A DNA stretch of 64,000 nucleotides from assembly GCA_020161015.1 (NCBI GenBank), contig JAIUOT010000060.1:1-64000 (forward strand), given 5' to 3'. The notes under the pieces are model-generated. The model was not told where the DNA came from. It saw only the letters and a list, made by a program, of their open reading frames with translations, and did no database searches. Below, piece after piece: positions 24,859-33,924 of the stretch (the stretch's first letter is position 1; every line of letters starts with the position of its first letter). Position numbers and translations under genes: made by a program. This stretch comes from Actinomycetota bacterium. GTDB taxonomy: Bacteria > Actinomycetota > Actinomycetes > Propionibacteriales > Propionibacteriaceae.

Positions 24859-25314
24859 ATGCAGGTCACGGCTCGCGTGGACTACGCGATCCGTGCGATG
24901 GCCGAGTTCGCTGCCCAGCCCGACCGCGCGCTGACCCGCAAGGACCTCGCGACCGCGCAGGGCCTGCCGGGGAAGTTCCTCGAGTCCATCCTGCGCGACC
25001 TGGCGCGCGACGGCATCCTCACCTCCCAGCGCGGGGCGTCCGGCGGGTTCCGGCTGGGCCGCCCGGCCGCCGACATCACCCTCGCCGACGTCGTGCGGGC
25101 GGTGGACGGCCCGCTGGCCGCCGTCCGCGGGCAGCCCCCGGAGTCTGTGGAGTACACCGGGCCCGCCCGCGCCCTCACCCGGGTGTGGGTGGCCACCCGC
25201 GCCGCCCTGCGCCAGGTCCTGGAGGCGACGACGGTGGCCGACCTCGCCTCCGGCACGCTGCCGGAGCACGTCGAGCGGCTGACCGAGGACACCGAGGCCT
25301 GGCGCCGCCGCTGA
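24859..25314 (+). CDS. Rrf2-family transcriptional regulator
   Basis: A 151-residue Rrf2 winged helix: MQVTARVDYAIRAMAEFAAQPDRALTRKDLATAQGLPGKFLESILRDLARDGILTSQRGASGGFRLGRPAADITLADVVRAVDGPL. The FeS-ligand cysteines of IscR/NsrR are absent, so it resembles CymR-type, cluster-free members that control sulfur metabolism through O-acetylserine. GGAGG lies before the ATG at 24859, 8 bp after the permease gene. It probably regulates this operon. Confidence 0.92.
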   Translation: MQVTARVDYAIRAMAEFAAQPDRALTRKDLATAQGLPGKFLESILRDLARDGILTSQRGASGGFRLGRPAADITLADVVRAVDGPLAAVRGQPPESVEYTGPARALTRVWVATRAALRQVLEATTVADLASGTLPEHVERLTEDTEAWRRR

Positions 25315-25325
25315 CCGCCGGCGCG

Positions 25326-26270
25326 TCAGCCGATCCGCGCACGGTGGTGCCGGACGCGGGCCGCGTCCGCCCCACCCGGGGACCACTGCTCGATCGCAGC
25401 GCACGAGGTCGCCATGCCCCAGGCGACGGCCTCCGCGAAGGGCAGCCGCTGTTCGAGCCGCGCGACCAGACCGCCCATGAACGCGTCGCCCGCTCCGATC
25501 GGGTTGCGTACGTCCACGGCGAGCCCGGGAAGGGTGCCGGACTCCCCGCCGGAGGCCCACGCGAGACCGGCGGCGCCCGCCGTCACGACCGCGGACGCGA
25601 GCCCGCGGGACCGGAGGGCCAGCGCCGCGGACGCCGCCCGCTCCAGCGCGTCCTCACCCACCCAGGTGTGCTCCACGGCCGCGTCACCGGCCAGGATGGC
25701 CTCGGCCTCGGCCAGGTTCGGGGTGACCAGGGCCGGCAGCGCGGCACCAGAGAGCGCGGCCGGCATCCACGCCGGGCCCGTGTCGAGCGCCAGCAGGCCG
25801 CCGGCGCCGGTCACCGCCGCGACGAGGTCCGCCACGGCGGACGGGGCCACGCCGGGCGGGAAGCTGCCACTGCACACCACCCACGTCCCGGGTCGCGTGC
25901 GGGCCACCGCCGCCTCCACGAAACCGTCCCAGGTGGCGGCGTCGACCGGCGCCCCGGTCCCGTTCAGCACGGTGACCCGCCCGTCGTCCTCGATCACGAT
26001 GACCGACTCGCGCACCCGTCCCGGGTAGCTGTGGGCCGCGACCTCGACGCCCTCGCCCCGCAGCGTCTCCAGGTACCAGGCGGAGCCCTCCACCGGCAGC
26101 AGCGCGAGGACGCCCGGTGCCGCGTCGTTCGCCCGGCCGCCCCGGGCCGCGGACACCGACTTGCCCGCAGGGTAGGCGCGGTTCTCGCGGGCACGTCCGA
26201 CCGTGCCGGGCAGCAGCTCGTCGAGCACCACCAGGCGGTCGATGGTCGGGTTGGGGCACACCGCCAGCAT
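25326..26270 (-). CDS. PfkB-family carbohydrate kinase (1-phosphofructokinase-like)
   Basis: A 314-residue ribokinase-fold kinase. LAVCPNPTIDRLVVLDELLPGTVGRARE is the start typical of hexose and 1-phosphofructokinases; the catalytic motif NPIGAGDAFMGGLVARLE with its base D is near residue 258. The N-terminal sugar-binding GGKGxN motif is altered to SAARGGRANDAAPG. ATG 26270 is chosen because GGAGG lies 9 nt before it; GTG 26297 would add nine residues. Proximity to the frc-like sugar importer (28.2-32.4 kb) suggests a role in fructose or related sugar use. Confidence 0.82.
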   Translation of the reverse strand: MLAVCPNPTIDRLVVLDELLPGTVGRARENRAYPAGKSVSAARGGRANDAAPGVLALLPVEGSAWYLETLRGEGVEVAAHSYPGRVRESVIVIEDDGRVTVLNGTGAPVDAATWDGFVEAAVARTRPGTWVVCSGSFPPGVAPSAVADLVAAVTGAGGLLALDTGPAWMPAALSGAALPALVTPNLAEAEAILAGDAAVEHTWVGEDALERAASAALALRSRGLASAVVTAGAAGLAWASGGESGTLPGLAVDVRNPIGAGDAFMGGLVARLEQRLPFAEAVAWGMATSCAAIEQWSPGGADAARVRHHRARIG

Positions 26271-26354
26271 CGCCACGTCCTCCGACTCCCCCGCCACCTG
26301 CGGTGGGGCCAGACTAACCGCTGCGCGAGCGCGTCCGTGGCCGCTGGACGTGGC

Positions 26355-27695
26355 TCAGCCGAGCGTCGAGTACGCCCTCAGCCGGTCGAGCTGGGCCTCG
26401 ACGACGGCGGCCTCCAGCGGCGTGGCGATCCGCCGGCACTCCACCGACAGCGCGTCCAGCAGCTCCATGCCCGCCGCCGTGCGGTCGAGGCCCGCCTGCA
26501 CGGTCTCCGCGGTCCGGGCGAAGGACGCCGAGCCGTGGTCGGCCGTCGCGAGCCACTGCCGGATCATCGCCTGGGGGAGGTCGAGGAGCTCGCGCAGCGC
26601 GGCGATGCGGTCGGCCGCCGCAGCGGCGAAGGCCGCGTTCCGCGCGGTCTGCTCCCTGGTCTCGGCGATTCCCTCGTCGAGGGCGCGCCGCAGCCCGGCG
26701 ACCGCGGGACGCGCCTCGTCGAACCCTGGTACCTGGTCGATCAGCTCGGTGACGAACTGGCCCAGCGCCAGGTTGTGCAGCACCGCCAGCGCGATCCGGA
26801 AGCGCGTCCGGGCGCAGCTGCGCCGCAGCTGCTCGAGCTCCGCGACCAGTTCTGTGACGAGCACCGACACCTCCGGCGCCATCCCGGCCCACAGCCGCAG
26901 GTACACCACGGCCGACGCGAACTGCCCGCCGGTGTCCTCCTCGCGGATGCGGTCGGCGTCCTCGCGGTTCGCCTGCACGGTGGCCCGCAGCCGGGGTGCA
27001 GCGGCCAGCAGCCGGTCGGCCACCGCCTGGAGGTCGCCGAGCCGCCCGGCCCAGCCGTGCAGTTCGGCCTCGATGGTGCGCGTGGCGGCCAGCATCCCGG
27101 CCAGCGGCCCCTGCGCGCCGGGCCGCTCGGGGATCCCGGCGGCCTGGGCCAGCCGGGCCTCGACCTCCGCGGGAAGGGCCACCCACGCGAACTCCTCGTA
27201 GGAGGCGAACCCGGCCTCGGCCAGCAGCCCCGCCAGCCGGTCGAGCCCGAGGACGGCGGCGTCATGGGCGCTGCCGCCCGCCTCGCGCGCGCCGAGCTCC
27301 TCGGGCCGGACGCGCCGGTAGAGGTCGAAGGCCGCGTCGCGCAGTGCCGTCTGGAAGGGGCGCCCGCGCACCGAGAGGTACCCCTCCCCCAGCGGGGTGA
27401 TGGTGGCGAAGACGCCGTAGGTGCTGCCGTCCGCGGCGAGGTTGTCGACGTAGGCGCAGAACGGCTCGCCGGCCTGGAGCGTCGACCACATCATCAGGAA
27501 GGCGCCCCCGGGCATCACCGGGTGCCGGATGATGTTGTGGGGCGCGCCGACGAGGGCCTCGCGCGGGTGGCGCGAGAGACGGACGAACACCGAGTTGGCC
27601 TGCTCGATGACACCCCTGGCGTCGGTCGTGGAGAAGAACAGCTCCTCGACGCCGACGTCATGGCGTGCCCCGGAGGGGGCGGGTGGGCTCACCAT
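26355..27695 (-). CDS. Orphan PAS-domain protein (Aer-type PAS)
   Basis: A 446-residue soluble protein. Residues 15-125 are a PAS domain of the aerotaxis/MCP type (LFFSTTDARGVIEQANSVFVRLSRHPREALVGAPHNIIRHPVMPGGAFLMMW). The remaining 320 residues are helical, Ala/Leu/Arg-rich, with coiled-coil-like stretches but no methyl-accepting hairpin, kinase, GGDEF or HTH domain that I recognise. No chemotaxis genes are in the window. The output of this sensor is unknown. ATG 27695. Confidence 0.8.
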   Translation of the reverse strand: MVSPPAPSGARHDVGVEELFFSTTDARGVIEQANSVFVRLSRHPREALVGAPHNIIRHPVMPGGAFLMMWSTLQAGEPFCAYVDNLAADGSTYGVFATITPLGEGYLSVRGRPFQTALRDAAFDLYRRVRPEELGAREAGGSAHDAAVLGLDRLAGLLAEAGFASYEEFAWVALPAEVEARLAQAAGIPERPGAQGPLAGMLAATRTIEAELHGWAGRLGDLQAVADRLLAAAPRLRATVQANREDADRIREEDTGGQFASAVVYLRLWAGMAPEVSVLVTELVAELEQLRRSCARTRFRIALAVLHNLALGQFVTELIDQVPGFDEARPAVAGLRRALDEGIAETREQTARNAAFAAAAADRIAALRELLDLPQAMIRQWLATADHGSASFARTAETVQAGLDRTAAGMELLDALSVECRRIATPLEAAVVEAQLDRLRAYSTLG

Positions 27696-27797
27696 CGCCG
27701 CATTCTGACACTGCTGTCCGGGTGGTGGAAGGTGCCCCGCACGGGCGTGGTCGGGGCGGGCCTACGATGGCTGCGTCCCGACCACTGGAGGAGCACC

Positions 27798-28136
27798 GTG
27801 ATCATCGCCACGCCCGTCACCGAGGACGGCCGTTCGGCCGCAGCCTGGGGCCGCGCCCACTGGGTGGGTGTCGCCGACGTCGAGGACGGCGCCGTGCGTT
27901 CCTGGCAGGTCCACGAGGTGGGCTGGGACGTCTCGCACGACGAGGGCACCCACGGCTCACACCACGCCCGGATCGTCCGCTTCCTGAAGGAGGAGGGCGT
28001 GCAGGCGGTCGTGGTCGACCACATGGGCGAGGGCATGCAGCGCGTGATGAACACGATGGGCATCCCGCTCCTGCCGGCCAGCCCGGGCGACGCGCAGGCG
28101 TCGGTGCTGGCGGCGGTGGCGTCGGCCGGCGCCTGA
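27798..28136 (+). CDS. NifB/NifX-like (dinitrogenase iron-molybdenum cofactor family) protein
   Basis: A 112-residue protein with the RNase-H-like fold of the NifX/NafY/NifB C-terminal family: IIATPVTEDGRSAAAWGRAHWVGVADVEDG, then HHARIVRFLKEEGVQAVVVDHMGEGMQRVMNTMGIPLLPASPGDAQ. Non-diazotroph members bind metal clusters or have unknown roles, and no other nif cofactor gene is present. GGAGGAG precedes the GTG at 27798. Confidence 0.82.
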   Translation: MIIATPVTEDGRSAAAWGRAHWVGVADVEDGAVRSWQVHEVGWDVSHDEGTHGSHHARIVRFLKEEGVQAVVVDHMGEGMQRVMNTMGIPLLPASPGDAQASVLAAVASAGA

Positions 28137-28157
28137 CCGCGGATCACCCCGAAGGGC

Positions 28158-28814
28158 TCACCAGGCCGGCCAGCGCAGCACCAGGTCGGCCGCGTCACGG
28201 TGGGACGCGACCAGTCCCGCGTTCCGCTCGTCGGAGGAGAACACGTGCGCCCTGGCGTGCTCGGGCGTCTTCCCGAAGTGCTCGTGCCGCTCGATCAGCC
28301 TGCTGACCCGGAGCTCCTCGTCGGGCGCCTCGAGGAACCAGACCTCGTCCAGGTGCGCCCGCACCCTGCGCCAGGCCGGGTCGGGGTGCAGCAGGTAGTT
28401 GCCCTCGGTGACCACGACCGGGCACGCCCGGGGCACCGCGATCGCCCCGGCCACCGGGTCCTCGATCTCGCGCCGGTACTCCGGGGCGTACACCACCTCC
28501 TCGACGTTCGCGCGGAGCCTGGACAGCAGGGCCGCGAAGCCGTCGGGGTCGAACGTGTCGGGCGCCCCCCGGCGGGTCGCCCGGTCGTCGACGGCGATCA
28601 CCGAGGCCGCCAGGTGGAAGCCGTCCATGGGCACGACCACCGCCGTGCCGGGCTCGTCGCGCTCGAGCTCCGCGGCCAGCAGGGCGGCCAGGGTGGACTT
28701 GCCCGCCCCCGGCGCGCCGCACAGGCCGACGATCACCCGCGCGCCGTTGGCCGCCCGGCTCCTCAGCCGGGCGGCCAGCGCGGACGGGTCCGCCGGGAGC
28801 GACGCCGGGGTCAC
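28158..28814 (-). CDS. P-loop nucleoside/sugar kinase (FrcK/PanK-like)
   Basis: A 218-residue kinase of the uridine-kinase/pantothenate-kinase fold. Walker A GLCGAPGAGKSTLAALL is near residues 30-46, followed by VVPMDGFHLAASV (substrate Asp and His) and YLLHPDPAWRRV. It overlaps the upstream ATPase gene by 4 bp (GTGA). This order, importer then kinase, is that of rhizobial frcBCAK, where the kinase gene accompanies a fructose transporter. The substrate here is not proven. Confidence 0.82.
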   Translation of the reverse strand: MTPASLPADPSALAARLRSRAANGARVIVGLCGAPGAGKSTLAALLAAELERDEPGTAVVVPMDGFHLAASVIAVDDRATRRGAPDTFDPDGFAALLSRLRANVEEVVYAPEYRREIEDPVAGAIAVPRACPVVVTEGNYLLHPDPAWRRVRAHLDEVWFLEAPDEELRVSRLIERHEHFGKTPEHARAHVFSSDERNAGLVASHRDAADLVLRWPAW

Positions 28815-30328
28815 CGGGCCGCCGCCTCCTCGTGGCCGACGGCGTACTGCATGACGACCTCCTCGGACGCCTGCTCCCTGCTCAGTTCCTTGACGATGCG
28901 GCCCTCCCGCATGACCATCACCCGATCGCTCATACCCAGAACCTCGGGCAACTCGGAGGAGATCATCAGGATCGCCACGCCCTGGTCGGCGAGATCGGCC
29001 ATGATCTGGTAGATCTCGGCCTTGCTGCCCACGTCGATGCCGCGCGTCGGCTCGTCCATGATGAACACCTTGATGCCGAGGCTCAGCCAGCGGGCGAGGA
29101 CGACCTTCTGCTGGTTGCCGCCGGACATGTTCACCACGAGGAACTGCGGCGTGGGCGTCTTGATCCGCAGGTTCTGGATCCAGGTGCGCACCAGGCCCTG
29201 CTCGCCCTTGAGGTCGAGGACGCCGAACCGGCTGAGCCGGTCGAGCCCCGAGATCGTGGTGTTGAAGAACACCTGGAGCTTCAGCAGCAGGCCCTGCCGC
29301 TTGCGGTCCTCGGTCACCAGGGCGACGCCGTGGTTGATCGCGTCGCGCGGCGAGCGGGGGCTGTACGGCGCGCCGAACAGGGTCATCGTCCCTGCCGTGG
29401 CCCGGTCGGCACCGAACAGGACGCGGGCGGTCTCGGTGCGGCCGGACCCGGTGATCCCCGCGAAGCCGATGATCTCCCCGGCCCGCAGGTCGAAGCTCAC
29501 GTCCTTCGCGAGGTGGCTCTGCGCCAGGTGCGACACCGTGAGGACGACCTCGCCGGGGGGGACCGCCCGCTTGGGGTAGACGTCCTCGAGATCGCGGCCG
29601 ATCATCAGCTTGACCAGGTCGTCCATGCCCACGTCCGCCACCTGCTTGGTGTCCACGTAGCGCCCGTCCTTCAGCACCGTCACCTCGTCGGCCAGCTCGA
29701 AGATCTCCTTCAGCCGGTGCGAGATGTAGATGATCCCGATGCCCGCGGCCTGGAGCCGGCGGACCACCGCGAACAGGTTCTCGATGTCCCGCTCGCTGAG
29801 CACGGCGGACGGCTCGTCCATCACCAGGATCCGCGTGTTCCGGTTCAGCGCCTTCGCGATCTCCACCATCTGCTGCTGGGCCACCGACAGCCGGCCCGTC
29901 AGGGTGTCGACGGGCAGGTCGACGTCGAGGCTGTCGAGCAGCTCGCGCGACCGCGACCGCACCGTCCCCCAGTCGATCCGCCCGCCCTTGACCGGGAGGT
30001 GGCCGAGGAAGATGTTCTCGGCGATCGTCATGTTCGGGGTGAGGTTGAACTCCTGGTAGATGGTCGAGATGCCCAGGCGCTCGGCGTCCGCGGGGGTGCG
30101 GATGTCGGCCTTCGCGCCGTCGAAGAAGATCTCCCCCTCGTCACGGGTGTAGGCGCCGGAGAGGATCTTGATCAGCGTCGACTTGCCGGCGCCGTTCTCG
30201 CCGAGCAGCGCGTGCACCTGGCCCTCGCGGATCGTCAGGTTCACGCCCTCGAGCGCCTTCACGCCGGGGAAGCTCTTGCCGATCCCCTTCATCTCCAGCA
30301 GCACCCGCCCGGGTGCCTCGGTCGTCAT
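28811..30328 (-). CDS. Sugar ABC importer ATPase, double NBD (FrcA/RbsA-like)
   Basis: A 505-residue carbohydrate-uptake-2 ATPase with two nucleotide-binding domains. The first has GENGAGKSTLIKILSG, LSVAQQQMVEIAKAL and ILVMDEPSAVLSERD. The second has the degenerate P-loop GITGSGRTETARVLFG and NMSGGNQQKVVLARWL with FIMDEPTRGIDVGSK, the usual CUT2 asymmetry. It partners the permease immediately upstream. Start ATG 30328 with GAGGGGGG upstream. Confidence 0.95.
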   Translation of the reverse strand: MTTEAPGRVLLEMKGIGKSFPGVKALEGVNLTIREGQVHALLGENGAGKSTLIKILSGAYTRDEGEIFFDGAKADIRTPADAERLGISTIYQEFNLTPNMTIAENIFLGHLPVKGGRIDWGTVRSRSRELLDSLDVDLPVDTLTGRLSVAQQQMVEIAKALNRNTRILVMDEPSAVLSERDIENLFAVVRRLQAAGIGIIYISHRLKEIFELADEVTVLKDGRYVDTKQVADVGMDDLVKLMIGRDLEDVYPKRAVPPGEVVLTVSHLAQSHLAKDVSFDLRAGEIIGFAGITGSGRTETARVLFGADRATAGTMTLFGAPYSPRSPRDAINHGVALVTEDRKRQGLLLKLQVFFNTTISGLDRLSRFGVLDLKGEQGLVRTWIQNLRIKTPTPQFLVVNMSGGNQQKVVLARWLSLGIKVFIMDEPTRGIDVGSKAEIYQIMADLADQGVAILMISSELPEVLGMSDRVMVMREGRIVKELSREQASEEVVMQYAVGHEEAAAR

Positions 30329-30338
30329 CGGGCCCCCC

Positions 30339-31325
30339 TCACTTGCGGTGGGTCAGCTGGTCCACCGACACCGCGGCGATGACCAGGATGCCCGTGATCA
30401 GCACCTGGTAGGTCGACTCGACGCCCATCAGCTGCAGCCCGTTGCGGAAGACACCGACGATCAGCGCGCCGATGAGGGTGCCGACGATGCTGCCGCGGCC
30501 ACCGAAGAGGCTGGTCCCGCCGAGCACGACGGCGGTGATGCTGTCGAGGTTCGAGGTCTGGCCGGCCTGAGGGTCGCCCACGCCGGTGCGGGCCACCTGG
30601 AGCAGCGCGGCGATGCCGTAGGCGAGCCCGGCGAAGGTGTACACGCCGAGCAGGACGCGCTTGGTGTTGATGCCGGCCAGGCGGGCGGCCTCGATGTTGT
30701 CACCGACGGCGAACACCGAGCGGCCCGGGGCCGTGTACTTCATCACGAACCAGGTGATGGCGTACAGGATGATCATCAGGACGGTGCCGTAGGCGATCGC
30801 CGTGCCGGCGACGTTGAAGGTCTCGCCGAGGAAGGTGAGCTCCTTGGGCAGGTTCGTGATGGTGGAGGTCGTGTAGATCCGGGTCAGCGCGTAGGCGATG
30901 TTCATGGTGCCCAGCGTCACGATGAACGCAGGGAGCCCGATCCCGGTGACCAGGCCACCGTTGAGCATGCCGAACGCCATCGCGATCACCAGGCCGATCA
31001 GGATCGCGAGCCACGGGTTGAGGCCCTTCTGCGCGGCGAAGCTGGCGATCAGGACGCCGGACAGCGCCATCACCATGCCGTTGGACAGGTCGATGCCGGT
31101 GGTGATGATCACCAGGGTCTGGCCGATCGCGAGGACGCCGACCACCATCACCTGCTGGAGGATGAGGGAGAAGTTCGGGCCGGTGAGGAACCGTGGGCTC
31201 ATCACCGCGAAGAAGATGCTGGCCATCAGCAGGGCTGCGACCGGGCCGAGGATCGGCGAGGCGAGCAGGGTCTTGACGAGGGCCGGGCGCTGATCGGTCT
31301 TGACCGCGCTCTGCACTGAGCTCAT
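30339..31325 (-). CDS. Sugar ABC importer permease (FrcC/RbsC-like)
   Basis: A 328-residue membrane protein with about nine to ten hydrophobic segments of the BPD_transp_2 family: SLILQQVMVVGVLAIGQTLVIITTGIDLSNGMVMALSG near the start and NLDSITAVVLGGTSLFGGRGSIVGTLIGALIVGVFRNGLQLMGV near the end. Carries ribose/fructose-type sugars together with the binding protein and ATPase. ATG 31325. Confidence 0.95.
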   Translation of the reverse strand: MSSVQSAVKTDQRPALVKTLLASPILGPVAALLMASIFFAVMSPRFLTGPNFSLILQQVMVVGVLAIGQTLVIITTGIDLSNGMVMALSGVLIASFAAQKGLNPWLAILIGLVIAMAFGMLNGGLVTGIGLPAFIVTLGTMNIAYALTRIYTTSTITNLPKELTFLGETFNVAGTAIAYGTVLMIILYAITWFVMKYTAPGRSVFAVGDNIEAARLAGINTKRVLLGVYTFAGLAYGIAALLQVARTGVGDPQAGQTSNLDSITAVVLGGTSLFGGRGSIVGTLIGALIVGVFRNGLQLMGVESTYQVLITGILVIAAVSVDQLTHRK

Positions 31326-31348
31326 GGTTCAACTGCCTTTCTGGTGCA

Positions 31349-31379
31349 GGCGGCGGCGACCGTCACGGTCGCCGCCGCC
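31349..31379 (-). promoter_or_regulatory. Intercistronic stem-loop between binding protein and permease
   Basis: GGCGGCGGCGACC (31349-31361) and GGTCGCCGCCGCC (31367-31379) form a perfect 13-bp stem with a 5-nt loop in the 67-bp gap. Such hairpins after the binding-protein gene stabilise the upstream mRNA or partly terminate, giving excess binding protein, as known for malE-malF. Confidence 0.7.
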
Positions 31380-31392
31380 CGGGAGGTGCGGA

Positions 31393-32439
31393 TTACTTGT
31401 TGCCCCAGCAGTTGGCGGTGCCGAACGCGGAGTCCTTGCTGTCGACGCCGGTCTGCGGCTTGTCGGTGATCAGGGTCACGCCGGTGTCGGTGTAGCCGGA
31501 GGGCTTGGTGCCGTCCTTGGCGTACTTCACGATCGCCTCGACGCCCATCGAGGCCATCTTCAGCGGGTACTGCTGCGAGGTGGCCGCGATCTTGCCGTCC
31601 ACCACGCCCTGGACGCCCTGGCAGCCGCCGTCGACGGAGACGATGGTCACGTCCTTGTCCTTGCCGGCGTTCTTCAGCGCGGTCCACGCGCCGAAGGCCG
31701 CGGGCTCGTTGATGGTGTAGACGAGGTTGATGTCGCCGTTCTTGCTCAGGCAGTTCTCCATGGCGGTCTGGCCCTCGGTCTGGTCACCGTGGGTGTCCTG
31801 GGCGCAGACGACCTCCTTGCTGGTGGCGAGGTCGGTGGAGGTGCTGGCGATGCCGGAGACCAGGCCCATGCCCTGCAGGAAGCCGTTGTGGCGCTGGGCG
31901 CCCACGGTGATGCCGGGGGCGAGGTCGAGCGTCGCGATCACCGGGGTCTTGCCGGTCATCGCCTTGGCCGCCCACTGGCCGATCAGCTCGCCGGCCTTGA
32001 AGTTGTCGGTGGCGAACAGGGCGTCGGACGCGTCCTGCGGGTCGGTGGCGGTGTCGAGGGCGATCACGACGATGCCGGCCGCACGGGCCTTCTGGATGGA
32101 CGGCACGATGGCCTTGGTGTCGGACGGGGTGATCAGGATGCCCTTGGCCCCGGCGTTGATCATGTTCTCCATGGCCGTGACCTGGCCCTCGTTGTCACCG
32201 TCCTTGGCGCCGGCGCCGGTGAGCAGCTTGGCGCCGAGTTCGGTGGCCTTGGCCTGAGCGCCCTCCTTCATCTTGACGAAGAAGGGGTTGGTCTCGGTCT
32301 TGGTGATGAGGCCGACGATGATCTCGCCGGAGGCGGCGGAGCCGCTGGTGCTCGCGGCGGGGGCGGCGCCACCGGAGCTACAGGCGGTGAGGACGATCGG
32401 AAGTGCAATGGCGACGGCCGCTGCGATCTTGCGGAACAT
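31393..32439 (-). CDS. Sugar-binding lipoprotein (FrcB/RbsB-like)
   Basis: A 348-residue lipoprotein: signal peptide with lipobox LTAC (C20), a Ser/Ala/Gly linker, then a peripla_BP_4 fold (EIIVGLITKTETNPFFVKMKEGAQAKATELG, AKGILITPSDTKAIVPSIQKARAAGIVVIALDTA, DVTIVSVDGGCQGVQGV). Closest to fructose/ribose binding proteins. ATG 32439 has GAAAGG 7 nt upstream. First gene of the importer-kinase operon. Confidence 0.94.
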   Translation of the reverse strand: MFRKIAAAVAIALPIVLTACSSGGAAPAASTSGSAASGEIIVGLITKTETNPFFVKMKEGAQAKATELGAKLLTGAGAKDGDNEGQVTAMENMINAGAKGILITPSDTKAIVPSIQKARAAGIVVIALDTATDPQDASDALFATDNFKAGELIGQWAAKAMTGKTPVIATLDLAPGITVGAQRHNGFLQGMGLVSGIASTSTDLATSKEVVCAQDTHGDQTEGQTAMENCLSKNGDINLVYTINEPAAFGAWTALKNAGKDKDVTIVSVDGGCQGVQGVVDGKIAATSQQYPLKMASMGVEAIVKYAKDGTKPSGYTDTGVTLITDKPQTGVDSKDSAFGTANCWGNK

Positions 32440-32928
32440 CTGGTGCCTTTCTTCATTGAAGGGATGTGTGGGAGTTCCCGAGCCGGAATCTAGCGCACCC
32501 AAAACGTTCAAAGAAGTGTTTGCGAAAAGGTCACAAAACAACCACGAACAGGCGTTTCGTGTTGCTATCAACATCGGCATTCCACCCCATTTGGGATCCG
32601 CGGCCGCCGTGTTCCGGAGGGCTGCCGCGGACGCGTGGCATCCCCACGCGAACAGGTCCCCGGCTGTGGGATACCCGCGGGATGGGGAGCCCGCCCTGGC
32701 GGCGCGAAACGGGCGATGGCGAGGCCTTTCACACTCGATTCGCACGGAGGTGCCCGGCGGCCCTCCAGTGGTGGGACCTGCGATCCCACATTCCCACAAC
32801 TGCGATGGTGAGATCGTTACACAATGGCGCGTGATCATGCCCAACGGGCCCGATGTTGGTTCGCCGGACAAGGAATTCTCCGATGCTGGTGACGTCGGCG
32901 AAAATTCGTGTTGGTTGCGTACCGACAG
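32440..32928. other. 489-bp promoter region between sugar and thiamine operons
   Basis: No credible gene. The part next to frcB (32495-32575) is markedly less GC-rich and should contain its promoter. AAAACGTTCA (32501-32510) and TTTGCGAAAA (32519-32528) have the central-CG form of LacI-family operators and are candidates only. The region 32580-32928 holds nothing that I recognise. Confidence 0.4.
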
Positions 32929-33924
32929 TCAAACCGAAACCGGATCGGCAAGCACCACGCAGCCGTCCGGGTCGAGCCGCACGGCCAGCTGCCGGGGCGC
33001 TTCGTGGTGCCCGGGGAGCTCCCGGCTCCGCACCCGCGCGGCCTGTCCGTCCGGCAGCGCGACGGTCACCTCGGCGCCCCCGCGGCGGGCGCGCACCTCC
33101 AGGACGGGGCACGGCGTCCCCGCCGGGTCCGCCACCAGCCCGTCGGGCCCGACCCCGACGACCCCGTCCGCCCCGGGGAGCCCGAGAGAGGCCGCCTGCG
33201 CGGGGTCGAGGAACGGGCCGTAGCCGAGGAACGAGGCCACCTCCCGTCCAGCCGGGTGCCGCCACAGCACGGACGGCTCCGCAACCTGGAGCAGGCGTCC
33301 CCCGGAGAGCACAGCGACGCGGTCGGCGATCGCGAAGGCCTCGTCCTGGTCGTGGGTGACGTAGAGCGTGGGAATGCCGGTGGCGCGCAGGGTCTCGTCC
33401 AGCACCGCGCCGAGGTGCTCGCGAAGACCGCGGTCGAGCGCGGAGAGGGGCTCGTCCAGCAGCAGCAGGCGCGGCTCGGCGGCCAGCGACCTCGCGAGGG
33501 CGACCCGCTGGGCCTGGCCACCCGACAGCGCGGTCACCGGACGCGGCCCGTAGCCGGGCAACCCGACAAGGTCGAGCAGGTCCGCGACCCGGGCGTCACG
33601 CTCCGCGCGCGGGCGCCCGTCGAGGGCGTAGCCGACGTTGGCGGCCACCGACAGGTGCGGGAACAACTGGCCGTCCTGGAACATCACCACGAAGCCACGG
33701 CGGTGCACCGGCACGCCGGCGAGGTCCTCGCCGTCCCAGCGGACGGCGCCCGCGGCGAGCGGCTCGAGGCCCGCCACCGCCCGCAGGAGCGACGACTTCC
33801 CCGACCCGGACGCCCCGAGCAGCGCCACGACCTCGCCGGGAGCGACCTCGAGGCTCACCCGGTCGACGGCGGTCACGGGTCCGTAGCGCACCACAGCATC
33901 GGCGACCTGGAGCCCGGCTACCAC
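32929..33924 (-). CDS. thiQ: Thiamine ABC transporter ATPase
   Basis: A 331-residue ATPase with GASGSGKSSLLRAVAG, Q-loop VMFQDGQLFPHLSV, signature LSGGQAQRVALARSL, LLLLDEPLSALDRGLREHL and VTHDQDEAFAIADR, plus a C-terminal regulatory beta domain (TOBE-like) ending RLDPDGCVVLADPVSV. The GTG at 33924 lies within the last codons of thiP (7-bp overlap). The assignment to thiamine rests on the TPP riboswitch at the operon head. Confidence 0.9.
   Translation of the reverse strand: MVAGLQVADAVVRYGPVTAVDRVSLEVAPGEVVALLGASGSGKSSLLRAVAGLEPLAAGAVRWDGEDLAGVPVHRRGFVVMFQDGQLFPHLSVAANVGYALDGRPRAERDARVADLLDLVGLPGYGPRPVTALSGGQAQRVALARSLAAEPRLLLLDEPLSALDRGLREHLGAVLDETLRATGIPTLYVTHDQDEAFAIADRVAVLSGGRLLQVAEPSVLWRHPAGREVASFLGYGPFLDPAQAASLGLPGADGVVGVGPDGLVADPAGTPCPVLEVRARRGGAEVTVALPDGQAARVRSRELPGHHEAPRQLAVRLDPDGCVVLADPVSV

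Noticed and set aside
27798-28136. Evidence for nitrogen fixation from the NifX-like protein and genes named nifJ
   Set aside because: No nifHDK, nifB or nifEN; NifJ-type PFORs and NifX-fold proteins are common in non-diazotrophs.
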